A DNA stretch of 64,000 nucleotides, from NCBI GenBank assembly GCA_030428885.1, contig JAUIEJ010000003.1, positions 372,001 through 436,000 of the forward strand. The letters run 5' to 3'. Origin of the DNA: Gemmatimonadota bacterium. GTDB lineage: Bacteria > Gemmatimonadota > Gemmatimonadetes > Longimicrobiales > Gaopeijiaceae. Made by a program: the position numbers and the translations under genes. Each line of letters starts with the position of its first letter. The first letter of the stretch is position 1. Shown piece by piece: positions 8,018 to 17,116 of this stretch. The notes beneath the pieces were generated by a model. The model saw only the letters and a list, made by a program, of their open reading frames with translations. It made no database searches and was not told the DNA's origin.

Positions 8018-9981
8018 CAGCGCTCCTCGCTCACGGGCCGGCGCCGGACCTCGAGACGACGTTCCAGGAAGTCGGCGATCCGCCGGTAGGCCACGAGCCG
8101 GTTGTCGAGCTGTCGGATCCCGTGTCCCTCGTCGGGAAACCGGAGGTACTCCACCTCGCCGCCGCGCTCCCGGATGGCCCGGACGAACTGATCCGACTCC
8201 TCCACCGGGTCCCGGGGGTCGTTGGCTCCGTGGAGCACCATGACGGGAGCCTCGTCGCCGTCCACGAACGACAGGGGCGAGATGCGGGTGAAGAACGCCC
8301 GGTCGTCGGGGTCGTCGATGTCGCCATACTCGATGCGGTCGCTGGCCTTGAGCGCCGGGGACGCGCCTTCCAGCGCCGTCACCCAGTTCGACACCCCCAC
8401 GAAGGCCACGCCTGCCCGGAAGCGGTCGGGCAATCGGGTCACCGCGGCCATGGTCAGGTACCCGCCGTAGCTGCCGCCCATGACCGCCGCCCGGTCGGCG
8501 TCGACCCGTCCGTCGGTGGCGAGCCAATCCACGGCGTCGGCCATGTCCAGGTACTCCACCTCCCGCCGCCGCCCGTCGTTGGCCCGGGCGAAGTCCTTTC
8601 CGAAGCCGGTAGAGCCCCGGTAGTTCAGGTCCAGGACGGCGATGCCCCGGGTCAGGAGGTACTGGTGGGCTGGGTTGAAGCCGGGGCGGGCCTGGGCCGT
8701 GGGGCCCCCGTGCACGCCCAGAAGCACCGGCGGCCGCTCGCCGTCGGGGACGTTCGTGGGCAGGTAGAGCAGCCCGTGCAGGGTCAGGCCGTCCCGGGCC
8801 GGGAACGACACGGGCTCGGGCACCACCATGCGGGCCGGGTCGAGCCCCGCCATGGACGACGACGTGCTGCGATGCACCGACCCGCCCGCCACGTCCCAGC
8901 TCCAGATGTCGCCGGGCAGGCCCGGGCCCGAGACCCGCAGGGCCAGGACCGGCGCCTCGTCGGCCCAGCGGCCGCCCACGACCCCCCGGGGCAGCGCGTC
9001 GGGGGCCCCCACGTCGGCCCCGGTCTCCAGGTCCCGGACGTGGACTTCCGACCACCCGCCGTCGTTGACGGTCCAGAAGAGGTAGCGCCCGTCGCCCGAG
9101 AGGCCCGCCACGTCCACGTCCCGGGGGTCGTCCACCACCCACTCCAGGGTCCGGGAGGCCACGTCGTAGAGGGCCAGGCCCGCGTGGTCGCGCCCGTGGT
9201 CGGTGACGACGTAGAAGCCCGAACCGTCGGGAAGCCAGGCGGTGGATCCGTAGGCGTTGCGGGCCTCGGGTTCGGCCGCGGCGAAGAGCGTGTCGAGGCG
9301 CTCGGCGGCGACGTCGTACAGGTAGAGATCGTTGGCGTCTTCTCCACGGGACTCGGTGAGGACGATGGCCCCGCCGTCGGGGCGGAAGCTCTCGGGATAC
9401 AGTCCCATGCGACCCTGGAAGACCTCCCGGGCCTCGCCCCGGGCCACGTCGAGCATGTGGATGTCGAAGTCCACGCCGTTCCGCTCGGTGGTGGCGTAGA
9501 CGATGGCGCCGCCGTCGGCCGTGAAGGCGCCGAAGCTCCGGAAGGCGTCGGAAGGCGCCAGGAGTTCCCGCTCCCGGGTGCCGTCGGGGGAAATCAACCA
9601 GTAGCCCTCCCGCTCGTCGCCCCCCCGGTCGGCGGCGTACAGGATCCAATCGCCCGCGGGAGACCACCGGTGGTAGGTGACGCTCTCGCCGAAGGTGAGT
9701 TGGCGAGGCCAGCCTCCGGCGGCGTCCACGACCCAGAGCTGGGGACGCCCGGTGATGCTCGTGGAGAAGGCGAGGCGCCGCCCGTCGGGGGAGAGGGACG
9801 GGCTGCCTGCGCTGCGCACGTTCAGGAACCGGGCGATGTCGGGGCGGTCGGAGCCGGCCAGGGTCATCTCCACGGGTACCGGACGGGGCACGTCGTCGTC
9901 GTTCGGCGTGGGGGGCACGGTCTGGGACACGGCGGCGGACGGCAGGAGGCAGAGGGCGAGGGCCACCAGGGAGCGGGGCAT
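8017..9981 (-). CDS. S9-family prolyl oligopeptidase-like serine peptidase, secreted
   Basis: 654 aa from the ATG at 9981. A signal peptide ([20 protein letters not shown]) predicts export. Residues about 50-400 carry TolB/WD-like beta-propeller repeats ([29 protein letters not shown]). The C-terminal alpha/beta-hydrolase domain has GGSYGGY with nucleophile Ser504, an Asp in HGANDPRDP and His in DEGHGI, the triad of acylaminoacyl-peptidase/DPP-IV-type S9 enzymes. Length and order match the family. It is the first gene of the cassette, and its stop overlaps the ATP-grasp/SET start by one base. It probably cleaves short peptides outside the cytoplasm; the peptide substrate is not apparent. Confidence 0.92.
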   Translation of the reverse strand: MPRSLVALALCLLPSAAVSQTVPPTPNDDDVPRPVPVEMTLAGSDRPDIARFLNVRSAGSPSLSPDGRRLAFSTSITGRPQLWVVDAAGGWPRQLTFGESVTYHRWSPAGDWILYAADRGGDEREGYWLISPDGTRERELLAPSDAFRSFGAFTADGGAIVYATTERNGVDFDIHMLDVARGEAREVFQGRMGLYPESFRPDGGAIVLTESRGEDANDLYLYDVAAERLDTLFAAAEPEARNAYGSTAWLPDGSGFYVVTDHGRDHAGLALYDVASRTLEWVVDDPRDVDVAGLSGDGRYLFWTVNDGGWSEVHVRDLETGADVGAPDALPRGVVGGRWADEAPVLALRVSGPGLPGDIWSWDVAGGSVHRSTSSSMAGLDPARMVVPEPVSFPARDGLTLHGLLYLPTNVPDGERPPVLLGVHGGPTAQARPGFNPAHQYLLTRGIAVLDLNYRGSTGFGKDFARANDGRRREVEYLDMADAVDWLATDGRVDADRAAVMGGSYGGYLTMAAVTRLPDRFRAGVAFVGVSNWVTALEGASPALKASDRIEYGDIDDPDDRAFFTRISPLSFVDGDEAPVMVLHGANDPRDPVEESDQFVRAIRERGGEVEYLRFPDEGHGIRQLDNRLVAYRRIADFLERRLEVRRRPVSEER

Positions 9982-10049
9982 GCGGACGACTCCGGAGCGG
10001 GGAACCGGCAAGGAGCGACGGGGCAGAGTGGACCCCGGAGCGGGAAGCC

Positions 10050-10931
10050 TCAAGGGGGCGGCGCGGTGCGGAGGGCCGCCGCCACGACCTCGGGCCGGTC
10101 CACGGGGAGCAGGTGGGGCGCGCCCTCCACCACCTGGAGTGCGGCGCCGGGCACCCCCTCGGCCAGGGCCTCGGCCAGTCGGCGGGTTGCGGCGAAATCC
10201 TCCGTCCCCACCAGAACCGTGGTGGGGGCCGCCACGTCGCCCAGGCGCTCCAGGGGCGGAGTGCTCGGCGGAAGGGCCCAGCTCGGGTCCACCTGGAAGA
10301 GCCGGAGATTGTGGCGCACCACGGCGTCCACCTCCGCCTGACGGGCGGGGTCGACCCGGAAGGTCGGCAGCGCCGTGAGGGCGTCGCCGATGGCCCCGGC
10401 GTCGCCGGTGGGGAGGGCCTCCATGAGGGGCCCGAACACGTCGGGCACGTCGCCGGGGGCGGGGCGGAAGCCCCGGACCGAGGGCGACACCAGGACGAGG
10501 CCCGCCACCCGGGCCGGTTCCTCCAGGGCGAACTCCAGGGCCATGCCGGCCCCGGCGGAGAGACCCACCAGGCGGGCGCGGGTCAGGCCCGCCGCGTCCA
10601 TGACTTCGGCCAGGTCTGCGAGATCGGACCAGGGGCCCGCGGCGTCGACGGAGCCGCCGTGGGAGCGCAGGTCGTAGGTCACGACCCGGTGGTCGGCGGC
10701 CAGGGCCTCCACCGCGGCCCTCCAGATGCGGCGGTCCAGATTCGTGCCGTGGATCAGGACGACGCCGGGCCCCTCGCCGGTGGCCGACCACACCAGACCA
10801 CCGGCGGTGGTGTCGACCCGGGTCTCGGGCGGACGGGCGGAGGCATCGGGCCCGGCGTCGCCTGCGCAGGCGGCCGCCAGGAGAAGGAGGGCGCCGGGCA
10901 GGCGACGGAACCGGCGGAGGGGAGGAGTCAT
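10050..10931 (-). CDS. Alpha/beta hydrolase lipoprotein
   Basis: 293 aa. The N-terminus ([14 protein letters not shown]) is a lipoprotein signal with the lipobox Cys at about residue 22. The mature part is a compact alpha/beta hydrolase: oxyanion strand [14 protein letters not shown], nucleophile elbow GLSAGAG, an acid in [10 protein letters not shown] and a C-terminal His in EGAPHLLP. That set fits the haloperoxidase/esterase group. It lies 68 bp upstream of the S9 peptidase gene on the same strand and may share its transcript. The substrate cannot be told from sequence. Confidence 0.88.
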   Translation of the reverse strand: MTPPLRRFRRLPGALLLLAAACAGDAGPDASARPPETRVDTTAGGLVWSATGEGPGVVLIHGTNLDRRIWRAAVEALAADHRVVTYDLRSHGGSVDAAGPWSDLADLAEVMDAAGLTRARLVGLSAGAGMALEFALEEPARVAGLVLVSPSVRGFRPAPGDVPDVFGPLMEALPTGDAGAIGDALTALPTFRVDPARQAEVDAVVRHNLRLFQVDPSWALPPSTPPLERLGDVAAPTTVLVGTEDFAATRRLAEALAEGVPGAALQVVEGAPHLLPVDRPEVVAAALRTAPPP

Positions 10932-11025
10932 GGCGCCAGGGTACGCCGGGAACGGCGGCCTGTCACGCTCTTCGGGATCGGATCGACCCGCGGCTGTACG
11001 ACGAGACGGGGGTCCCCGTATGTTT

Positions 11026-11035
11026 TACGCGCGTA
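11026..11035. repeat. Perfect palindrome flanked by T- and A-runs
   Basis: TACGCGCGTA at 11026-11035 is a 10-bp perfect palindrome with TTT to its left and GAAAA to its right, extending the near-symmetry to about 18 bp. It sits in the 297-bp gap between the divergent alpha/beta-hydrolase gene and the efflux operon, just upstream of the candidate promoter at 11058. It is a plausible operator for either gene, but no regulator is encoded next to it. Confidence 0.35.
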
Positions 11036-11057
11036 GAAAAACGGGCCGATCCGTCCA

Positions 11058-11087
11058 TTGCCTCGCCCCCGTCCCGTCGCATAGAAT
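11058..11087 (+). promoter_or_regulatory. Candidate sigma-70-type promoter of the RND efflux operon
   Basis: TTGCCT (11058-11063) and TAGAAT (11082-11087) are separated by 18 bp, a good match to the -35/-10 consensus in otherwise GC-rich DNA. The expected start would leave a leader of about 135 nt before the adaptor gene at 11229. In the rest of the 10932-11228 gap I see only the palindrome at 11026. Confidence 0.4.
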
Positions 11088-11228
11088 GCGCGGGTGCGGT
11101 CGGTCGTAGAGGGGACGGAAGGATCGGGTCCGGGTGGGGGGCAACGCTCCATCGGGGCCACACGTCTCAACTGCGGACGGTCCGCGTGGGTCGTCCATCC
11201 GCCTTTCCCTCGACTCCCGAGCGCCTCC

Positions 11229-12434
11229 ATGGCCTTCTCGCGAAAGAGCCTCTCCGTCTTCACCGTCCTCGTCATCGTCGGGGTCCTCGCCGCCGCCACC
11301 TGGTGGCGTCTCCGACCCGAGGGCGAAGACGGCGAAACCCAGGGTCTCGCCGCCGCCACCGCCGATTCCCTCGGCGTGGATCTGGGCACGGCCGGCGACG
11401 CCTTCTCCACCGATCTGCCGTCGCCGGTGTCGGGCATGGCGGTGGTGCGGGACACCCTGTGGGAAACGGTCACCGCCGCCGGGCAGGCCGCGGCCTTCCG
11501 CCAGGCCACCGTGGCCAGTCAGGTGGAGGGGGTGATCCAGTCCGTGCCCGTGCGGGAGAACAGCCGACTGGGTCAGGGGCAGACGGTGCTCCAGATCGAC
11601 ACGCTGGAACTCGCCCTCGAGGTGGCCCGAGCCCGGGCCGAACTGGCCAGCGCCCAGGACCAGTACGAGACGACGCTCCTCTTCAACGACGAGGAGACCG
11701 ATCCCGAGGTCCGGGCCCGGCGGGAGCGGGCGGCCCGGGCGTCGAGCGGGTTGGCCCAGGCCGAGGTGTCGCTGCGCCAGGCCGAACTGCGGCTGGAGCG
11801 CGCCACGGTCCAGGCGCCCTTCGAGGGGCGGGTGGCCGACCTCCAGGTGGTGGAGGGGCAGCACGTGGGGGCGGGCACCGAGCTCATGACCATCGTGGAC
11901 CTCGATCCCATCAAGGTGGAGGTCAACGTCCTGGAGGCCGAGCTGGGGTACCTCTCCGAGGGGCGGGAAGCCCGGGTGACCTTCGCTGCGTTCCCCGGCG
12001 AGGAGTTCTCGGGGCGGATCCAGACCATCAATCCGGTGGTGTCGGAGGAGCGCACGGGGCGGGTGACGATCCACCTTCCCAACCCTTCGGGCCGCATCAA
12101 GCCCGGGATGTACGCCGACGTCACCATCAATGCCCGGAGTTATCCGGACCGGATCCTTGTTCCGCGTTCGGCGGTGCTGGAGCGGGGCACGCCCCGGGAC
12201 CGCACCATGGTCTTCGTCTACGAGGGCGACGACGAACAGGGCCTGGCCAAGTGGCACTACGTGATCACGGGCCGGGAGAACGAGGACTTCGTGGAGATCG
12301 TGCCCAGCGAGGAGACCGACCCCATCGAACCCGGCGAGATCGTTCTCACCGAGGGCCACCACTACCTGGCCCACGACACCCGGGTGCGCCTGGTGGACAA
12401 CGTGGTGGTGGCGGGCGGGAGGCCCGGCGCATGA
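11229..12434 (+). CDS. RND efflux periplasmic adaptor subunit (HlyD/MFP family)
   Basis: 401 aa from the ATG at 11229. An N-terminal anchor (about residues 8-23) is followed by lipoyl-like half-motifs (ATVASQVEGVIQSVPV and ATVQAPFEGRVADLQV), a helical hairpin between them rich in Ala/Glu/Arg, and beta-barrel segments (LDPIKVEVNVLEAEL; GRIKPGMYADVTI). This is the usual order for adaptors that join an inner-membrane RND pump to a TolC channel. It opens a four-gene operon whose stops and starts touch: its stop overlaps the channel gene by 4 bp. The hairpin is short. The transported compound is unknown. Confidence 0.94.
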   Translation: MAFSRKSLSVFTVLVIVGVLAAATWWRLRPEGEDGETQGLAAATADSLGVDLGTAGDAFSTDLPSPVSGMAVVRDTLWETVTAAGQAAAFRQATVASQVEGVIQSVPVRENSRLGQGQTVLQIDTLELALEVARARAELASAQDQYETTLLFNDEETDPEVRARRERAARASSGLAQAEVSLRQAELRLERATVQAPFEGRVADLQVVEGQHVGAGTELMTIVDLDPIKVEVNVLEAELGYLSEGREARVTFAAFPGEEFSGRIQTINPVVSEERTGRVTIHLPNPSGRIKPGMYADVTINARSYPDRILVPRSAVLERGTPRDRTMVFVYEGDDEQGLAKWHYVITGRENEDFVEIVPSEETDPIEPGEIVLTEGHHYLAHDTRVRLVDNVVVAGGRPGA

Positions 12435-13804
12435 GCCGGGTGGTCGCCGGCCTGGGGCTCGCCCTGGCCCTGGCCGTTCCGGCGGGGGCCCAGGAGACGG
12501 GTGACACCCTCGTGCTGTCCCTCGACGACGCCCTGGCCATCGCCCAGGGGGCCAATCCGGCGGTGCTCCGGGCGGAGAATGATCTGGGGCTGAACGGGCC
12601 CGAGACGCGGTCGACCTGGTTCGGCCAGGTGTTGCCCAACGTGAACCTCAACCTGCTGAGCACCGGGTATCGCGGGAATCTCCAGCGTCAGGCGTTCGAC
12701 AACCTGCAGCGGCCCATCGAGAATCCCGACGCCACCTGGATCTACACGTCCAACACCCAGCAGGGGCTCGGCCTCAACTGGAACATCCAGGGTCTCAGCT
12801 TCTTCAACGCCCGGAATCGCCAGGCGCAGGCCAACGCCCAGCGGGAACTGGCGCTCCTCGGCGCCCAGGCCGCGCTCGGCACCGACGTGCATCGTCAGTA
12901 CTGGGACGCCCTGGAGCAGCAGGAGCTGCTGGAGGTGGAACTGGCCCTGGCCGACGCCCGTCAGCGGGACCTGGAGGCGGCCGACCGCCTCTACTCCCTG
13001 GCCCGGGCCACCCGGGTCGACGTGCTCCAGGCCGAGCTCGCCCTGGAGCAACAGCGGTCGACGATCCAGCAGCAGCGGAGTGCCTACGAGCAGGCGCTCC
13101 TCACCCTGCGCACGACGCTGGGCGACACGGAACTTCCGCCGATCCGTCCCCAGTCCGAGTCCATCCCCGTCTTCGACCCCACGGGTCTCGACGAGGCCGC
13201 ACTGGTGTCCAGGGCCCTGGGAGACAATCCCCAGGTGCGCACGCAGGAGGCCGGCGTGGAAGGGGCCCGCATCGGCGTCGCCGAAGCCACCGATTGGAAG
13301 TGGCCGTCGATCAGCGTGAACTACAACTGGTACCAGTATCGCCAGACCCAGGAGGCCGAGGCCCTCTTCGATCTCGGCTATGACCCCGACCGGGTCCAGA
13401 GCTCGTTCAGCGTCCAGGTGGGGCTGCCCTTCTTCAACAACTACTTCCAGAACAAGAGCCAGGAAGCCCAGGCCCGGGTTGCTCTGGACAACCAGCAGGA
13501 GTCCCTCAAGGAGACCCGGCTCCAGACCGAGCAGGAGGTGCGCTCCCAGCTCATCACCCTGCGCAACCAGCGGGAGACGCTGCGCCTTGCGGAGCGGTCG
13601 TTCGACATTGCCGAGGAGGCGTTGCGCCTGGCCCGGGAGGAGTACCGCATCGGCTCGCGCACCTTCGAACAGCTCCAGGACGCGGTGGAGCAGGAGACCA
13701 CGGCCCGGCGCCAGGTCATCACGTCGCGTTACGGCTTCGTCGACGCCCTCATCGCCCTGGAGTCGGCGGTGGGCGGCCCGGTGCGCCCCGGGGCGGGGGG
13801 CTGA
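12431..13804 (+). CDS. TolC-like outer-membrane efflux protein
   Basis: 457 aa. The ATG overlaps the adaptor stop (ATGA). A signal peptide ends near AGAQ. The family's two structural repeats are visible: LSLDDALAIAQGANPAVLRAEN at the start of the mature protein, and a second near residues 245-275. They are followed by long Ala/Glu/Gln-rich coiled coils that form the periplasmic tunnel, and Gly/Tyr-rich strands (SISVNYNWYQY) for the barrel. Length is normal. It gives the operon its own outer-membrane channel. Confidence 0.94.
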   Translation: MSRVVAGLGLALALAVPAGAQETGDTLVLSLDDALAIAQGANPAVLRAENDLGLNGPETRSTWFGQVLPNVNLNLLSTGYRGNLQRQAFDNLQRPIENPDATWIYTSNTQQGLGLNWNIQGLSFFNARNRQAQANAQRELALLGAQAALGTDVHRQYWDALEQQELLEVELALADARQRDLEAADRLYSLARATRVDVLQAELALEQQRSTIQQQRSAYEQALLTLRTTLGDTELPPIRPQSESIPVFDPTGLDEAALVSRALGDNPQVRTQEAGVEGARIGVAEATDWKWPSISVNYNWYQYRQTQEAEALFDLGYDPDRVQSSFSVQVGLPFFNNYFQNKSQEAQARVALDNQQESLKETRLQTEQEVRSQLITLRNQRETLRLAERSFDIAEEALRLAREEYRIGSRTFEQLQDAVEQETTARRQVITSRYGFVDALIALESAVGGPVRPGAGG

Positions 13805-13807
13805 CCG

Positions 13808-16800
13808 GTGTCGATCCCCCGCACCTCGACGCGGCGGCCCGTGGCCGTCGCCATGTTGTTCCTGGCGGTGATCCTCCTGGGGGCCATCAGCTACATCCGG
13901 CTCCCCATCGACCTCCTTCCCGACGTGAGCTACCCGCGCCTCGTCGTCTACACATCGTATCCCGACGTGGCGCCGGCCGAGGTGGAGCGTCTCATCACGG
14001 AGCGGGTGGAGGCCGAGGCCGCCGCCGTGGCGGGGGTGGAGCGGGTCACCTCGGTGTCCCGGGAGGGCGTGAGCCTGGTGACCCTGCGCTTCGCGTGGGG
14101 CACCGACATGGACTACGCCATGCTGAACGTCCGGGAGCGCATGGACAATCTCCGGGAAGGGCTGCCGGAGACGGCGACCCGCCCCCGGATCCTCCGGGTG
14201 GACCCCGAGTCCGAGCCCATCATGACGCTGAGCGTGGCCGGGGGCGACGACCTCTGGACCACCAAGGAGCTCGCCGAGACCGTGTTCCGGCGGCGCCTCG
14301 AGCAGCTCGACGGGGTGGCCCAGGCCGCCGTGTCCGGGGGCCTCGATCGGGAGATCCAGGTGGAGGTGGATCCCCGGCTCATGGACGCCTACGGCCTCAC
14401 CATCGCTCAGGTGAGCCAGGCCCTGTCGCGCTCCAACGTCAGCGGGGGGAGCGGGACGATCCTCCAGGGGCGCTACCGGTATCCGCTGCGCACCATGGGC
14501 GAGTTCCAGAGCGTCGACGAGATCGCCGACGTGGTGGTGGCCCAACAGGCCACCGGCGGGACCAACGAGCAGGGAGAGCCCAACTACCGCCTGGTGCGGG
14601 TGCGGGACATCGGCTCCGTCACCGACGGGTTCGCCGAGCGGGAATCCATGGCGTACTTCGACGGCGTGGAGTCGGTGGGGCTCCTGGTCTTCAAGGAGTC
14701 GGGGGCCAACACGGTGACCGTCGCCCGGGGCGTGGACGGGGTGCTGGACCAGCTCCGCCAGGAGTTCCCCGACGTGCGCCTCGACGTGGCCTACAGCCAG
14801 GCGGGCTTCATCGCCGAATCCATCAGCAACGTGGTGCAGGCCCTGGTGTTCGGAGGCATGCTGGCGTTCCTGGTGCTGTTCCTCTTCCTCCGGGACTCCC
14901 GGTATCCCTTCGCCATCGCCGCGGCCATTCCCATCTCGGTGGTGGGGACCTTCGCCCTCATGGAGGCGGCGGGGGTGTCCCTCAACATCATGAGCCTGGG
15001 GGGACTCGCCCTGGGCGTGGGCATGCTGGTGGACAACTCCATCGTGGTGCTTGAAAACATCTTCCGGCACCGGGAAGAGGGGAAGTCGGGGCTGGAGGCG
15101 GCGGCGCTGGGGGCCGAGGAGGTCCAGGGAGCCATCACCGCGTCGACCCTCACCACCATCTCGGTCTTCGGACCCATCATCTACGTGGAGGGCGTGGCCG
15201 GGGAGCTCTTCGGAGATCTCTCCCTGGCGGTGGCCTTCTCGCTGGTGGCGTCGCTCCTGGTGGCCCTCACCCTCCTGCCGGCGGTGGCGGCGCGGTTCTC
15301 CGGCGGAGACGCCGCGGTGCCTCCGCTGCCGTCCGAGCCCCGGGCGCGCCCCACGGGGTTCTTCGGCTGGATCCAGTGGGCCTGGTTCGCCATCGTCTTC
15401 GGCCCCTTCAAGGTCCTGGCCTTCCTGGTGCGGTTGTTCCGGTCCCTCACCGTCTTCTGGTGGGAGAGCGTGGGAAGCGTGCTGGGGCGGACCACCCGAC
15501 CGTTCCTCGACGCCTTCGACCGGGGCTTCGACCGGTTCGCCCGGCGCTACCACAGCACGCTGGAGTGGTCCCTGGACCACCAGGGACGGGTGCTCGGATT
15601 CTCGGCCCTGGCCCTGGTGGGCACCCTCCTCCTCGGCGCCGCCCTGCAGCGGGACCTCCTCCCGGCCGTGGACCAGGGGGCCTTCGATCTGCGCCTGGAG
15701 CTCGAGCCCGGCGTGGGCATCGAGACTACGGCGGCCGCCGCCGAGCGCATCGAGGAGGCCCTCCTGGCCGACCCTGCCGTGGAGGCGGTCTTCGGTCGGG
15801 TGGGCCGGGACGTGCGGGCCTACGCCGAGGGACAGGAGGAGACGGGCCTCAACACGGCCCGGTTCCAGGTCCGCCTCCGGGACGGCGTGCGCACCGACGA
15901 GGTCATGGATCGCCTGCGGCCGCTCCAGGCCGAGTTCCCCACGGGGGCGCTGGCCTTCCAGGCGGGCCAGGCCACGGCCCTGGGCACGATCCTGGGCGGA
16001 TCCGACGCCGATGTGTCGGTCCGGGTCCGGGGCGAGAGCCTCGAGCTGCTCCTGGAGCGGGCCGAGGAGGTGCGCACGCGCCTCGCCGGACTCGAGATGC
16101 TGGGCAACGTGCGGGTCGGTTCGGAAGAGGGCACCCCCCAGATCGACGTGGAGATCCTCACGGAACGGGCCGCCCAGTACGGCATCGAACCCGGTGAGGT
16201 CTCGGCCACGGTGGACCGGGCCCTCCGGGGCGACCGGGCCACGGAATTCGTGGACTTCGACCGCAAGATCCCCGTGGTGGTGAGCTATCCGCGGGAACTG
16301 CGTTACGCCCGGGAGACCCTGGAGGGGCTCCGGGTGCAGGGCGTGCCGATCCGACAGCTCGTGCGGATCCGGGACGCCGTGGGGCCCGCCGAGGTGCGCC
16401 GGGAGGAGCAGGGGCGGGTGATCCCGGTCTACGCCGACGTGATCCGCGGGGGCCTGGCCGAGGCCATCACGGCCATCGACGCCGTCCTGGACGACATCCC
16501 CATCTCCCGGGAGGTGCGCATGGAGGTGGGAGGCGAAAACGAGGAGATGCGGCGGTCGTTCCGGGACCTGAGTTTCGCCTTCGCTCTGGCCCTGATCCTG
16601 GTCTACATGATCCTGGCGGCCCAGTTCGAGTCGTTCGTCCATCCCTTCACGATTCTCATGGCCGTGCCCCTGGCGCTGGTGGGGGCCGTGCTGGCCCTCT
16701 TCGTCACGGGCCAGGGCTTCAACACCATGAGCCTCATCGGGGTGGTGATCCTGGTGGGGATCGTGGTGAACGACGCCATCGTGAAGGTCGATTTCATCAA

Positions 16801-17116
16801 CCAGGCCCGCACCGGAGGCATGGCGCTCCGGGAGGCGATCCTGGAGGCGGGGCGGGTGCGGCTCCGGCCGATCCTCATGACCACGGTGACCACGGTGCTG
16901 GGGCTGTTGCCCATGGCGCTGGGCATCGGGCGGGGGGCCGACCTGCGGGCGCCCCTGGCCATCGCCGTGATCGGAGGACTCGTGGTGGCCACCCTCCTCA
17001 CCCTCATCGTGGTGCCCGTGGTCTACGCCGTGGTGGAGTCGGTACGGCAGCGCATGGCGGGGAACGCCCCCGTGGACCCGGCAGGTGAATCCCTCGCGGT
17101 ATCGGGAGCGGACTGA
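13808..17116 (+). CDS. RND efflux transporter, first of two pump subunits
   Basis: 1102 aa from the GTG at 13808. This is an AcrB-type inner-membrane pump with 12 expected membrane helices and two large periplasmic loops. TM1 (PVAVAMLFLAVILLGAISYI) and the TM4 motif GVGMLVDNSIVVLEN are clear. In TM4 the second acidic residue of AcrB's Asp-Asp pair is Asn, as in many relatives. In TM10, GIVVNDAIVKVDF has Asn-Asp where AcrB has Lys-Asn. A stretch at about residues 515-565, between the halves, is Trp/Phe-rich and probably lies along the membrane. Its stop overlaps the second pump gene by one base. The substrate is unknown; the HAE group is likely. Confidence 0.95.
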   Translation: MSIPRTSTRRPVAVAMLFLAVILLGAISYIRLPIDLLPDVSYPRLVVYTSYPDVAPAEVERLITERVEAEAAAVAGVERVTSVSREGVSLVTLRFAWGTDMDYAMLNVRERMDNLREGLPETATRPRILRVDPESEPIMTLSVAGGDDLWTTKELAETVFRRRLEQLDGVAQAAVSGGLDREIQVEVDPRLMDAYGLTIAQVSQALSRSNVSGGSGTILQGRYRYPLRTMGEFQSVDEIADVVVAQQATGGTNEQGEPNYRLVRVRDIGSVTDGFAERESMAYFDGVESVGLLVFKESGANTVTVARGVDGVLDQLRQEFPDVRLDVAYSQAGFIAESISNVVQALVFGGMLAFLVLFLFLRDSRYPFAIAAAIPISVVGTFALMEAAGVSLNIMSLGGLALGVGMLVDNSIVVLENIFRHREEGKSGLEAAALGAEEVQGAITASTLTTISVFGPIIYVEGVAGELFGDLSLAVAFSLVASLLVALTLLPAVAARFSGGDAAVPPLPSEPRARPTGFFGWIQWAWFAIVFGPFKVLAFLVRLFRSLTVFWWESVGSVLGRTTRPFLDAFDRGFDRFARRYHSTLEWSLDHQGRVLGFSALALVGTLLLGAALQRDLLPAVDQGAFDLRLELEPGVGIETTAAAAERIEEALLADPAVEAVFGRVGRDVRAYAEGQEETGLNTARFQVRLRDGVRTDEVMDRLRPLQAEFPTGALAFQAGQATALGTILGGSDADVSVRVRGESLELLLERAEEVRTRLAGLEMLGNVRVGSEEGTPQIDVEILTERAAQYGIEPGEVSATVDRALRGDRATEFVDFDRKIPVVVSYPRELRYARETLEGLRVQGVPIRQLVRIRDAVGPAEVRREEQGRVIPVYADVIRGGLAEAITAIDAVLDDIPISREVRMEVGGENEEMRRSFRDLSFAFALALILVYMILAAQFESFVHPFTILMAVPLALVGAVLALFVTGQGFNTMSLIGVVILVGIVVNDAIVKVDFINQARTGGMALREAILEAGRVRLRPILMTTVTTVLGLLPMALGIGRGADLRAPLAIAVIGGLVVATLLTLIVVPVVYAVVESVRQRMAGNAPVDPAGESLAVSGAD

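Noticed and set aside
12362-16642. A 1426-codon open frame on the minus strand opposite the TolC and RND genes
   Set aside because: It has repetitive Gly/His/Pro/Arg composition and covers strong efflux genes. High GC removes stop codons on the opposite strand.
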